A stretch of 64,000 nucleotides of DNA from Cyanophora paradoxa (Eukaryota; Glaucocystophyceae; Cyanophorales; Cyanophoraceae), in NCBI GenBank assembly GCA_004431415.1, contig QPMI01000588.1, positions 1-64,000 on the forward strand, in the 5' to 3' direction. Position 1 is the first letter of the stretch. Every line of letters starts with the position of its first letter. A model generated the notes under the pieces. That model was not told where the DNA came from, searched no databases, and saw only the letters and a program-made list of their open reading frames with translations. A program made the position numbers and the translations under genes. Shown piece after piece: positions 1 through 10,998 of this stretch.

Positions 1-1040
1 AGTCGCATGTCATGCGCATATGCATGCCCCCAATTGGGCCCGGCCCGCAAATCCCGCAATAATTTTTTATTTAAGTTGCAAGTTGCCGTGGCCAATTGCA
101 AGTTGCAAGGTGAACCATGAAACTCCATTCAAGATTCAACTTGGCAACTTGATCAAAACTTCTGCAGCTTCCAATTTTGCAAAGTTCCGCCGATCGCGAG
201 CTCGAGTACCTATATAGCTACATGTGCGGCGCATGCGCATTGTGCGCATGCACTTCCGAAAACTTCGAGGCAATGCAGATATATGTGGGTCACGCTGACT
301 CACGCAGACTCACGCAGACTCACGCTGCCTGAGCTCGAGTCACGCATGATCATGATTCATGACACCGTTGACACGCTTGCTAGCAAGTTTGCAACTTGCA
401 AACTTGCCCTAGCCTTTAGCGGGAACCTTTGCAATTGGGGTACCGGTATACAGTTTAGAGAGCACCCGCCGCCGGCCGGACCCGTATACGTATACGTATA
501 GCCTAGCACGGGCCATACGTACATGCATGATGCATGGCCCGCCCATGAGGGCCGATCGCGATGATGAGGGCCATCATGAGGCGCATGATGCATTAGCTAA
601 TAAGTGTAGTAAAAAAAAGTTTCATAACACATGTACATATATATATTTCATGATTTTCACCGTACGTACACGTGCAGGAAGTTGCCAGGATTCCAGGAAC
701 TGGCAGCGGACGTGACCGGACGTCACGCTGAAAACGGCGAACGTCACGCACATTTGCGGAAACAAACCGACTCGGAGGCGCTGAAAGCTCGATCGACTGG
801 CTTCAAGGCCGACAGCTCGAAAACGGTTGGCTCGAGGCGGTTGGGTTTTCCTGATCATATGCATGCTAAATCCCTATTGACGGCGATTCGAATTCGAGAT
901 GAAATCGCTGTACCCGCAAAAGGAGTGGCGAATCCGGTCCGGCGATTCCCGCCGCGGCGAACTGAAGCGTCGAGCGTTTAATTTGCATATCGAGTACCGT
1001 GTAATTCTTAATTACCGCGCTGACCGTACTACTAGCTAGC

Positions 1041-1195
1041 TGCGCTACCATATCTTGCAATTGATTACTGCGCTCAAAAATTTATAACGCAGTAATTTGG
1101 TAGCGCAGTATTAAATTACCCCTTTGCTAACAAATAATGCATTTTCGAGGCCGATCGATGGAACGCACTTCAACGCAGTAATTTGGTAGCGCACT
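1041..1195. repeat. Direct and inverted AATTTGG-AGCGC repeats
   Basis: The word CGCAGTAATTTGGTAGCGCA occurs at about 1088 and again at about 1174. A reversed form (GCTGCGCTACCATA, then ATTACTGCGC) lies at about 1040-1075. The arrangement resembles a decayed palindromic element. A similar word, ACATAATTTGGAAGCGCC, recurs near 31970, so this may be a dispersed family. No coding capacity is visible. Confidence 0.45.
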
Positions 1196-2345
1196 GCGGC
1201 AGTATATATATAAACTAGTGAAGCGCCCCTATATGTGCATATGATCAGGTGACTCTAGCTGTGACTCAGTGAGTCTGTGCCACGGTGAGTCGTCGGTGAC
1301 TCATCGTCCGATATCCGCCGTGCGCCGCGGTGCGCGGCGGACCGGCGGTCACGGATCGGGGACTCACGGTGCGCCGCCGCCGCCGCGGTGTCACGGTGCC
1401 ACGTGCATGCGCACTGGAAGTCTGGGCCACGCGTGCACGGTACGTTGCGGTAATTTCGCGTAATTTCGCGGCGTAAATATATTAATATTATCCGGCCGCG
1501 GATGATATGGCCATCGGATCATGCTGGCAGGCTGGAGTTAACATTGAATCCACTGTTATCCACGTGCACATGTATACGTAAAGCTTCGAATTCAAACCTG
1601 AATCGGGATTCGGATTCGGGATTCATGATCAAGAATCGGGAATCGGATTCCTGCCAGCCAGTGCCAGGCTAGCCGCTAGCACTACAGTCTACAGCTGGAA
1701 ATTAGCCTGCTGGAATCATTGAATCCGGCCGCGCGCGGGCCTGCATCATCAGGCTGCCGGGCTGGATGAGTATTGTGGATTCGCATAGTTTCCATGATCA
1801 TGACTCAGTGAGGCCGTCGCCGGCCCGTCGACGTCGGCCCGGCGGACTCGGTCGGAGTCGCAAAACTTGCAAGTTCTACCGTACTAGTACGGTACTACGG
1901 TAGTACGTTAACGGTTCGAGACACGGCGTCACACGGACTCACACCGACTCACACCGAGTCACACGCCGCGGATATATAATTACGTATACAGTGTCATATG
2001 CGCATGCATAGTTTCCGGCGACTATCCAGTCTATCCGATATCGATGATCCGCCGGATTCCGCCCAGCCGCACCGAGTCTCACTGAGTCAGCCTCTCAGGC
2101 ATGCGCAGGCTGCGCAGCCTGCGCATGCAGGTGCCAGGCTGCAGGCTGCAGCTGGCACTGGCTGGCAGAGCCTGGCACTGCGGCAGCAGTGGCCCAGTGG
2201 CATGCAGGCTGGCACTGCCTGGCAGCTGGCCAGCGCCGGCGCCCGGCGCCGCCGGCCCAGCCTGGCAGCGCCGGGGGCCAGCGGCGCAGCCGCTGAGCCG
2301 CGCGCAGCGGCCCCAGGCCCCCAGCGCTAGCGCTACCTACTACTG

Positions 2346-2550
2346 TAGGACGGCTTAAATTGCCGTGGTGAAAAATTGCCGAATTCGCCCAAACCGGAAT
2401 TGCCGTGGTGATAAATTGCCGAATCCAGACATTCGCTCTATGGGGGCCTCGGAAACTCCTACCCCAGAAACATTGCCGTCCCTTTTTTTTGCCGAATTCG
2501 GCCTCTCGCAATTAACAGCAAATAAAACGACGGCTAAAAAAGCCGTCCTA
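2346..2550. mobile_element. MITE-like element, copy 1
   Basis: This 205-bp block is bounded by inverted TAGGACGGCT / AGCCGTCCTA; the neighbouring CTG/CAG extends the match. Inside, the phrase AATTGCCGTGGTGA-AAATTGCCGAAT occurs twice. A related block lies at 32593-32807 in the opposite orientation and matches over most of its first 110 bp. Two inverted-repeat-ended, non-coding copies 30 kb apart indicate a non-autonomous DNA transposon family. No transposase is in the window, and I could not define a target-site duplication. Confidence 0.7.
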
Positions 2551-2834
2551 CAGTAGGTAGTACTACTAGCCTAGTAGTACCTACTACCTAGCCGCTGAGC
2601 GGGCCTTCATTAATTTCCCAGCTGCCGCACTGCGGCATGCATGCGCAGTGCCGCCAGTGCGCCGGCGCACGCGGCACGCGCAGAATCCGCAGATAGATAT
2701 CGATATCGATATCGCGGGCGACTCGCCGTGCCGGTGGACACGGTCAATCCGGGGCCAGGCCCCTGAGGCGAGCATTTCATTTTTGACCTTTAGACCTACT
2801 GTCAGCAGCGCAGAGGCGCAGGCGTCAGCATCAG

Positions 2835-2842
<8 letters not shown>

Positions 2843-2920
<78 letters not shown>
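2843..2920 (+). repeat. (CAG)26 microsatellite
   Basis: An uninterrupted run of 26 CAG triplets. One frame reads as polyglutamine, the reverse strand as polyalanine or polyleucine. Neither frame shows any conserved flanking protein sequence, and the run sits 378 bp upstream of the RWP-RK start codon. It is most simply an intergenic or 5' untranslated triplet repeat. Confidence 0.8.
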
Positions 2921-2922
<2 letters not shown>

Positions 2923-3297
2923 CAAAGCAAAAGCCCGCGCGAACTACCGAAGTCTCCCGATCTAGGGCCAGCAGGAAATTCGAAATCGCTCGCGGCCGGT
3001 GCGCAGTTCACGGTTACGCATCTCCGCGCGGCCGGCCCGCGCGCTATCGCTCCGCGCTTCTACGCACGGCGGATCGCGGAGCCTAACTTCAATTTTAAGC
3101 TGAAGGGGCATCTTAGAAGTCAGCACGCAGGCCTTTAATTATATAAGCTTACGCATGCGCGTGCCCGGCTGGCAGCGGCGGCTGCCGACTCATTCGAATT
3201 CTCCTTTTTGCGCACTCGGCCCGCAGATTCTGAACCGGTATCGCCACCTGCGTATACGCAGCATTTGCGAGAGATCGCAGCTCGCTTTTTCAGCACG

Positions 3298-5841
3298 ATG
3301 CAGGCAGCACATATACACCACGCGGAGGCGACGCTCGGTATTTCCCTGGACTCCGAGACCCTCTCGCTGTTCGACGTGGAGCCGCTCTCTTTCCTCGCCA
3401 TGTCCCCGGGGCCCGGCTCCGGCGGCTCCCCGGGCTCCCGGGCGGCCCCCCGAGCCCGCGCTCCGGCCGGCCCCGCCCGCCCGCCCTCCGGGCACTCCCC
3501 CTCCAGCCCCGCCTCCCCGCACGACACCCTCGACCGCTCCCCGGCCTTCTCCCTGTCGGTCCGCGAGCTCAATTTTCAACGTTTTCCCGCCCCGCCCGAT
3601 CGCGAGGATTAAATTTCAAATTTCGCCCCGCAGGCGTTCGCCGACGAGGAGGACCATGAGCACGCCCGGCAGCAGGAGGCGGCGGCGGCGGCCGTGCCGG
3701 CGCCGGCGCCCTTCGCGCAGAACGGCTTCCTCTACTTCGCCGTGCCGATGCAGGCGGTCCCCACGGCCGTGCCGGGCTTCGGCGCCCGCTCGCAGTCCCT
3801 CCCCAGCATGAACGGGGGCGAGCTGCCCGCCAACATTCTCGCCGGGAAGCGCAAGCAGGAGACCACCGCGGCGGCCCCGGGCCCCGCCAAGCGCCGCAAC
3901 TCCCTCGAGCCCGCGTGCACGGTGCGCCCCGCGGCCGCCGCCTTCGATCGCCATCGCGACTCCGATCGATTTACATGAATTGGAAAATTTCAAAATTCCG
4001 GCCGCGCCTGGCCATGGCCCGCCTCTGACCGGCATCGCCGCCGCAGGAGGCGCCGGCGTCGCCGGCGCTGGGCCGCATCGCCCCCGGGAGCCACAGCCTC
4101 GTCATGTCCGGCTCTGTCAACGCCGCCTACCTCGAGCGCATCCAGAAGAACGGTGCGCGAATTTTATCCGCGCAATCCGCCCCGGAGTGCAGGGCTGACG
4201 AACCGCCGGCGGGGGGGCGCGCAGGGGCGGAGGGCAAGTTCCTCCCGCCCTGGCTCATCCGGCCCGGGAGCAATCCGGCGCCCTCGGCGTCGCCCCTCAC
4301 CACGGACCTCGACACGCTCTACGGCGCCGCCGAGAACCCCGCCCCGCCGGCCCCCCTCCCCGCCTTCTCCCCCTCCGACTGCAGCTTCGCCACCTTCTCC
4401 AAGTGAGCCGCCTCTTTCCCTCGACCTTCGGTCCGCGATCGTTCGGGCCCGAGCCTCGCGCGCGCGCGCAGGGCCGGCGGCAAGTTCGAGACGGTGACCT
4501 TCGCGGAGGCGTTCGGCCCCGGGGCGGCCCCGCAGGCCCTCACCGGCGCCTTCGGCGCGGCCGCCGGCTCGCTGGGCCTGCCGGCGGAGCTCGAGACGGC
4601 CTCGGGCTCGTCGGACGGGGAGCCCTCCGAGGATGGCTCGGTCCACGGCGGCGCCTTCAGCCCCGGCGGCTTCCGCGCCGCCACCCTCGCCCTCGACCCG
4701 CCCCCGTTCCTCCCCGCCGGCCCCGCCGCCGCCCCGGCCCCGGCGCTCGCCCCGGCCCCGCGCGCGGGGCCAAGGCCGCGCCGGTGCGGCCGGTGTACAA
4801 GGGGGCCTCCCCTTCGAGCTCGACGAGGGCCTCCTCCGCCGCCTCGCCGCCCAGCAGGTCCCCCTCTGATTCGACCCGTCTTAACTGCGCCCGCGCTGAC
4901 GGGCCGGCCCCCTGTCGTGCGCGCAGCGCGTGAAGCTGCAGCAGCAGATGGCCGTGGAGCAGGCCCGCGCCGAGGCCACGCCCCGCACGGCCCCCGTGCG
5001 CCCCGCCCCGCCCCTCGCGATCGCGCGCGGGCCGACGCCCCCGCGCACGGGCAGGCGATGCCGCCGTCGGGGTCGAAGGTGACGCGGGAGGAGCTGGTCG
5101 CCAACTTCGAGCTCCCGATCCAGGAGGTCGCCAAGCGCCTCGGCGTCTGCGTCACCGTCCTCAAGAAGATCTGCCGCTCCCACGGCATCACCCGCTGGCC
5201 CCAGCGCAAGCTCCGCTCCGTCACCCGCTGGACCGAGCAGGCCGACATCGTCGTCCAGAACCGCGTCCCGGGCTTCGACCACGCCGCCATCGCCCGCGCC
5301 GCCGGCCGCCTCCGCGAGACCCGCTCCGTCCTCTACCGCAACCCCGCCGCCTCCAGTGCGCCCCGCCCGCCCCTTTCATGTTTAGCTCAAGTCCGCCCGA
5401 GGCTGACGCGCGCGCAGTCAAGGACGTGACGGGGGCGATCCGGAAGCTGCTCGTGCAGCCGATCCAGCAGCGCTTGAACGAGATGCGCGCCGCCGCGGCG
5501 GCCGGCGGGGCGGCGCGCGACGACTTCGACGGGGAGGAGAGCGAGGCGGAGGAGAAGTCGGGGGGCGTCCAGATGGACGACATCACAACGTGCGCCCCAG
5601 CCACCCCTCCCCCTCCGCCGGCGTCCCGCCCCTGCGGCCGCTGAGAGCGCCCGCGCGCAGGTACCTCCAGTCGTACCTCGCCGCCGCCTCGACGGGCCCG
5701 GCCGCCTCGGGCAAGGCCGGGGCCGCCGCGGCCGCCGCCGGCCTGCCGCTGGACCTGCCGGCCCCCGACATCTCCGAGCCGGAGGGGATGCACGCCTGCG
5801 CTGACCCCCTCGTCATCCAGGGCGCCTACCTCCATCTCTGA
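3298..5841 (+). CDS. RWP-RK domain transcription factor (multi-exon)
   Basis: Likely nuclear DNA-binding regulator of the RWP-RK family, which in plants and algae acts in nitrogen responses and gamete/zygote development. The hallmark RWPQRK lies at about 5191-5208, inside a helical stretch starting near 5085 (ELVANFELPIQEVAKRLGVC, followed by a second helix with KKICR). I start at ATG 3298. Exon 1 is 3298-3558, and intron 3559-3633 keeps frame into exon 2 (3634-3921). Further exons begin near 4047, 4226, 4475, 4928, 5056 and 5419, and the last ends at the TGA at 5841. The N-terminal half is rich in Pro, Ala and Ser. Reading-frame switches at about 4780-4810 are not fully resolved and may hide a small intron. 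The family call is firm; the specific role (NLP versus RKD type) is not determinable, and I see no PB1 domain. Confidence 0.85.
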
Positions 5842-6940
5842 GCCCCGCCCCCGGGCCCCGTCCCCGGCGCCGGCGCCGGTGCCGCGATCGACGCCCACGC
5901 CCTTTCGAATCCTTGAGCCCCTTAGCCTCTGCAGCCTAACCGCCTTCGTCGCGATCGCGAGGTTCTCAGTGATCATGATCTCCGGATCCTCCGAATTTCT
6001 TTATTACCGAACTCGTTTGAAATTCGCTCTTAGTTGGTCTTTAGCTTGCAGTCCGAGCCGCCACGCTCGGGCCGCGCCTGTGCAGTCAGTCGCGCTGCAG
6101 GCTTGCAGCGCGCCCGCCTTCTGTAGTTTTATCGCCTCCGTACACGTTTCATGCGCATACCCCGCCACGCTAGAGCAGGTGTATACAGGTAGTGATTAAT
6201 TTATCGTTGTCGGATCGGAGCCGTCAACGTCGACGTCGTTTCAAGAGTTTATATCTATGTAATTATGCATTGATTCAAACGTGACTTGTAAATTGGTATT
6301 TATTTGCAGCTTCGAGCCGCAGTCCCAGCTGATATGCTGGCTTTTTTATGTACTACGGTATGTATTGATGTTAGCTACAGCTCAAGCGCTTCTGTACATG
6401 TAAGCCACGTGCGCGTACGTAAACGCGCATGAGGTCCCTATATAGCTAACTCTTAACAGTCGTCGAGTCGTGTGCTTCTCGACGGCTAGGTCCGAATGCA
6501 GTTAGAATAAAACTTTGAAATTTTCCATCATCATGGCATGATCATTGAATCCAGCTATACTATGATAGATCTAGACCTGACTGAGTAGACTTGACCACAC
6601 GCGTTTCAGTTTACTTTGCTTGATCGTGCGGATGATTAGGAAGCATCCTTTAGCCTAGAATGGTCTTGTCTCAGAGTGTGTCATACCGTTCGCATACGTA
6701 TACCGTTGTTCGCATACCTTGCCGAAATCCTGCAATAAAATCTGTATTTACAAAAGAAGCCTGGCGGCAAGCTTGCAATTGCCTGGGGGATCCGGAAGGG
6801 GTCGCTGGGTGGTGAGGCGAGAGGCCAGGAGTGCATGGGCGCGGCGGCCCGTCGGGGGCGGGTGAGGTGGCCATGGGGAGGCAGGGTAAGAGGCGGCGCG
6901 AGGTCAGTGACCGCTGGAGGCCCAGGGCCGGGCTCGCCCC

Positions 6941-7094
6941 CAGCCTGAGGCTGCAGGGGACACTGGGGCCGGTGGCGAGGGAAGGGGGCGGGGCGGGCGC
7001 GCGGGCCGGGCCGCTCCCAGCCTGGGGCTGTAGGGGACACTGGGGCCGGTGGCGAGGGAAGGGGGCGGGGCGGGCGGGCGGGCCGGGGGCGTCC
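6941..7094. repeat. Tandem duplication, 77-bp unit, G-rich
   Basis: Two adjacent 77-bp copies (6941-7017 and 7018-7094) begin CAGCCTG and share a long identical core, including GGGGACACTGGGGCCGGTGG. They differ at only a few positions. A weak third fragment (CTCTGGCTGTAGGGGCC) occurs at about 7265. No function is apparent; the G-runs could form quadruplexes. Confidence 0.75.
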
Positions 7095-7516
7095 AGGCCT
7101 AAGACGGGTGGCCGTGGGGCGCGGGGCGGCCGGCCGGGCGGGGCGGGAGGGACGGGTGAGCAATCGACCACAGCGACGACGTCAGCGGAGGGAGGGGCGG
7201 CGCCGGCGCCACGGCGCGCCCCTGCGGGCTGAGACGAAGCGGGCCGCGGACCGCCAGCCCCGTGCCTCTGGCTGTAGGGGCCGTGTTGGGTCGGGCCTCC
7301 GCTGAGCGGGGCCGCCGGCGGCAAGCTCGAGTTGGCACCATGGCCATGACATCCGATGATGATCGACCTCGCCGTGAAGAGCAGAGAGCAGGCCTAGGGG
7401 AGGAACGCGGCAGACGGGGAAGCGAAACCAGAACCGAGCTGCGGACGGATTACCGGTACCGCGCGACGGGCGGACCCGGCGCGCGGCATCGATATCCTGG
7501 CCGCGGCCGCATGCGC

Positions 7517-7542
7517 GCATGCGCATATATATATGCGCATGC
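7517..7542. repeat. 26-bp perfect palindrome
   Basis: A perfect palindrome of 26 bp: GCATGCGCATAT followed by an AT core and its reverse complement. It lies about 320 bp upstream of the HAT-repeat gene start codon, in a run of GCATGC/TGCGCA words. It could extrude a cruciform or adopt Z-DNA, or be a dimeric protein-binding site. The palindromy is direct observation; any role is inference. Confidence 0.8.
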
Positions 7543-7858
7543 ATATGCGCAGCCGCGCGGATCCGGAGGCGGACGGCAGCAGATCCAGACGGTCCTCAAA
7601 CCGTCAACGGTCCTCAATGCGCATGCGCATTGTCGGCGCGCGCGCGTACGGCGTGTGCGTGTGGCCGTGGAACTCTGCGCGGCGCGTATGTGCGCAACCG
7701 AGCGTCGTAGAATGCGGTTCACCTGGTCGTGGACGGCGGAGCGAGGCTGATCATAAGCCGCCAGAGCCGCCAGAGTCCTTGGGCGCGCGGCAGTTGTGCG
7801 GCAGCTTTCCGCTGAGTCCGCAAGAAACGCAAGTACAATTTCAAGCGAAGCCAAGCGC

Positions 7859-10681
7859 ATGGGCAAAGCGCTCGGCCCGACGGAGAGCTCGAGCTCTGGC
7901 CCCTGTACCCGTCTAGTGAAATCGCTTGTGATGACCGGGCGGATCCAAGGCCCGCTGGCCAGTGCGGGCGCCGCCTTTGCATGCAGCGCGCTCCCGGAGG
8001 TCTTGCGGGAGGCGCCGGTGGTCCCCAGTTCGTCTTCAGCAGTCTGCCAGTTCCCGGCGGCCGCTACGGCACCGAGTAGGCGTGCGCGACGGTCTCTCCG
8101 CTCATCAGGCAGCCTAGTTCTAGAGCCGGTTCGGGAGCTGCCTTGCACCGCACCGCCGGAGCGCAGCCGGGCAGTTACCACGGCGGAGCCCGTCCGAGCG
8201 CTCGGCGGCCTCTTCGACTCGCTCAAGCGCTTGCTGAAGCTCGATGAGAGCCCAACCTTCCTCCCTGCCGCGCCTCCCTCGCCGGGTCCGCCGCCCGCGA
8301 GCCTGCATGCCCTAATCACTCCTGAGCACGAGCCGCGTGCAGAGCCCGAACCGGTGACTGAGCCACAGGAGCCGCTCGCTCCGCTCAAGATCAACGTTGA
8401 TCTGGCGATATGGCGCGCGAAAGAGGCGCGAAAGCGCGGCGAATACGCTCGGGCACGGGAGCTCGCGCGGTGGGCCCTCAACTACGACCCGAAGGACGGG
8501 CGCGGCTGGCTGCTGCTGGCAACGATGGCACAGAAGGAGGGCGACATGGCGTTCGCACGGGAGCTGCTGGAGCAGGCGACGGCTGCGAACCCCGACAACG
8601 CGCACCTCTGGCAGGTGCGCCGCCGCACGTGCAGCGCCCGCCGCGCGCCCGGGCCCACCGGGGCGGCGCGCGCAGTCGTGGGCCCTCCTCGAGGAGAAGG
8701 CGGGGGACTTGGGGCGGGCGCGCAAGCTCTTCGACGCGGCGACGGTGGCGGACAAGCGGCACGCGCCGGTGTACGTCGCGTGGGCGCAGATGGAGGTGCG
8801 GGCCGGCGACTTCACGCGCGCCCGGGAGCTCTTCGAACAGTCCGCGTACCTCGACCAGGACTGCCCCCACGTGCGCCCCGCCGGCCCGCCCCGCTCCGAC
8901 ACGGCCCGAGGCCGCCGCCCGCCGACGCGCACGCCGCCGTCGCAGATCTGGCAGAGCTGGGGCCTGATGGAGAAGCGGCTCGGCAACATCGAGGCGGCGC
9001 GGCGGCTCTTTGAGCGGGGCGTGCGGACCAACCCGCGCTCGGCTGCGACTTACCAGGCCTGGTGCGGCCGCTCGCTCCCTTTCCTTTCCTTTCCTTTTCT
9101 GACGGGCGCGGCGCACGACGCGCTGCAGGGCGCTGATGGAGGCCGCGGAGAACGAGCCGGAGCGCGCCCGCGAGCTCTTCATGGGTGCCCCGCCCGCCCC
9201 GCCCCGCCCGCCGCGCGGCGCCGCCCATTGCATCCGCTAAGCCGCGCACGCGCGCAGAGGCGGTGAACGCGAACGGCTCGAACGCGCTGGTGTGGCACGC
9301 GTGGGCCAAGTTCGAGCTGGAGCACGCCGGCGGGGAGGGCGCGGCGCGCGCCGCCGAGGTCTTCCGGCTGGGGACGGAGGCGAACTGGCGGGACGGGCGC
9401 TGCTGGCAGGGCTGGGCGACGCTGGAGGCGGACCGGGGCAACGCGGAGCTGGCGCGGGACCTCTTCTGGCGGGGCGCCGTCGCCGAACCGCGCGAGCCGG
9501 CGATCTGGCAGCGCTGGGGCTGCCTCGAGCAGCGCGCCGGCAACGCGCGCCTCGCGCGGCACCTCTTCCGCTGCGGCCTGGCGCTCCAGCCGCGCAACGT
9601 GTACCTGCTGCAGGCGTGGGCGCTGCTCGAGTCCTCGCTGGGCCGCTACGACGTCTCCCGCGAGCTCTTCGAGTGCGCCGTCGCCGCCGACCCCAAGGTG
9701 CCGCCCCCCGCCCCCCGGAGCCGCGCTGCCGCCGGTCGCTCTGCCCGGCTGACGCGGCGGCGGCGGCGGCGGGGGCAGAGCCTGCCGGCGTGGTCGGCGT
9801 ACCAGCGGATGGAGGAGCGGGCGGGGAACGTGCGGGCGGCGCGGGGCGTCCTCGCCCGCCAGCTGGCGGCCCTCTCCGGCCGCAAGGTCCCGAGGCTCGA
9901 GGTGTACCCCGGCACGCCTGGCGAGGCGGCCCTCGCGATGCGCGCCTGGCTCGCCGAGCGCTGGGGCCGCACCCGCTCCGCCGCGGCCGCCGAGGCCGCC
10001 GCCGGGCCCTCCTCCTCGTCCACCTCGGCCAACACAGCCGCGGCGGCCATCGCGGCGGCGGCGGCCGCGGCGGCGGCCTCCTCCTCGTCCTCGGGGGCGG
10101 CGGTGCCGCTGGCGCCAGCGGAGGCGGGCGGCCTGCCGGCGTTCGAGCGGCTGGTGATGGCGTGGCCGGGGCCGGCGGGGCGGGAGCAGGAGGAGGCGGA
10201 GGAGGTCGCGGCGATCTGGCGCTGGCTCGCGGTGCGCGGGGAGCGGCCCAGGCGGCGCTTCCCGGGGCAGGTCCCCGTGGAGGGCGTCCCGCTGGTGATG
10301 CAGCAGGCGGCCGCGCGGGGCGAGGCGGAGGAGGAGGAGGAGGCGGAGGCCGGCACCAGCCTGGAGACGATCAAGCGGGAGGGCGCCTTCGTGCTCAAGT
10401 CGACCTCGAAGCTGCGGCCCGTCCGCACGGGCATCGGCGAGCGCCTGCAGCTCTCCCGCCGGGCCCGCAGCGCCACGCAGGGCCTGCGCAACGCGGCGGG
10501 GCGGGGCGCCGGCGTGCAGCGGGGCGTGCGGCCGCCGCGGCGGGCGGAGGCGGAGCCGGCGCCGCTGGGAGTGCTGGACCTGGACCCCGCCTTCGAGATG
10601 GCCTGGGTCCCCACCCGCCGCCGCATGCGCAGCTCGCCCCCGCGCAACGGGCCCAGCGCCCCGCGCCGCGACTCCCTCTAG
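7859..10681 (+). CDS. HAT/TPR-repeat RNA-processing protein, Mbb1/HCF107-like
   Basis: Predicted helical-repeat RNA-binding protein. About ten HAT (half-a-TPR) units are visible from about 8395 to 9880, each with the W-x(2)-WG/WA and A-R-x-LF-x-R/Q-x pattern (for example QIWQSWGLME, then AARRLFERG). This array resembles chloroplast mRNA-maturation factors Mbb1/HCF107, which protect psbB/psbH transcripts. The other main HAT group comprises pre-mRNA splicing and cleavage factors, so the assignment is tentative. I chose ATG 7859; the frame is open upstream without another ATG. Residues ~25-50 contain Ala-rich GAAFA, which could be part of a plastid-targeting leader, but the hydrophobic core is weak. 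Introns near 8615, 8871, 9060, 9184 and 9700 rejoin repeats in frame. The C-terminal third is Ala/Ser/Gly- and Glu-rich with basic patches. The stop is the TAG ending at 10681. Confidence 0.75.
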
Positions 10682-10998
10682 GCCCCCCGCTCATGGCCGC
10701 CCCCGCGCCCCGGGGGCCCTCTGTAACTAGCCTGCCGCTTTTGCTTTTCTCGGATCGATTCGGGTTTCTGTACGACGGTGTGCCCCCTGCCGTACCTGCC
10801 ATAACACTTTGCTTTACGTGAACAGTGCTCTCGTTGTAGTAACCAGCCGTACTGTATTAATGCAAATTATTGGAGCCTCGCAGTTCAAAGAAAGGCGCTA
10901 ATCTAGCGACATGTACACTTGAAAGAAAAGGGGGCGCCGGGCGCCGGCCGCGAAACATCCGATCCAGAGAGGGCCGGCGCCGCTTGTCGGTCGGGGGT
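10682..10998. other. Convergent 3' intergenic gap
   Basis: About 317 bp separate the stop codons of the HAT-repeat gene (+) and the DNA methyltransferase gene (-). The centre is AT-richer than both coding ends, as expected for two 3' untranslated regions and polyadenylation sites. A methyltransferase-strand frame continues to 10857 only if its last intron is read through. I see no further gene. Confidence 0.6.

Larger units (their letters stand above)
1..3297. other. Gene-free, repeat-rich left flank
   Basis: I see no credible gene in this 3.3 kb. The reading frames here are short, change composition abruptly and match no motif. The stretch has many GCATGC and TGCGCA palindromes, repeated ACTCA/GACTC words (285-345, 1255-1300, 1925-1965), a run of GGATTC words (1595-1655), a MITE-like element and a CAG microsatellite, the last two listed separately. 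The first gene starts at 3298. Confidence 0.6.
5842..7858. other. Intergenic region between RWP-RK and HAT-repeat genes
   Basis: Two kilobases without a convincing gene. The first 800 bp are relatively AT-rich. A G-rich tandem duplication (6941-7094) and a long perfect palindrome (7517-7542) follow. A long reverse-strand frame at 6671-7324 is Pro/Arg-rich and arises from the GC-rich repeat, so I do not call it a gene. The right part presumably holds the promoter of the HAT-repeat gene. Confidence 0.55.

Noticed and set aside
2095-2511. Overlapping long frames on both strands
   Set aside because: They run through CTGGCA/GCAGGC low-complexity sequence and into the MITE; both strands are open, a sign of composition rather than coding.
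2648-2965. Open frame with a 26-residue polyglutamine run
   Set aside because: The frame exists only because of the CAG microsatellite; flanking residues show no conserved or composition-consistent protein, and no splice-linked partner exon is visible.
6671-7324. 217-codon reverse-strand frame
   Set aside because: Pro/Arg-rich, spans the 77-bp tandem duplication, no motif and no homologous neighbour exon.
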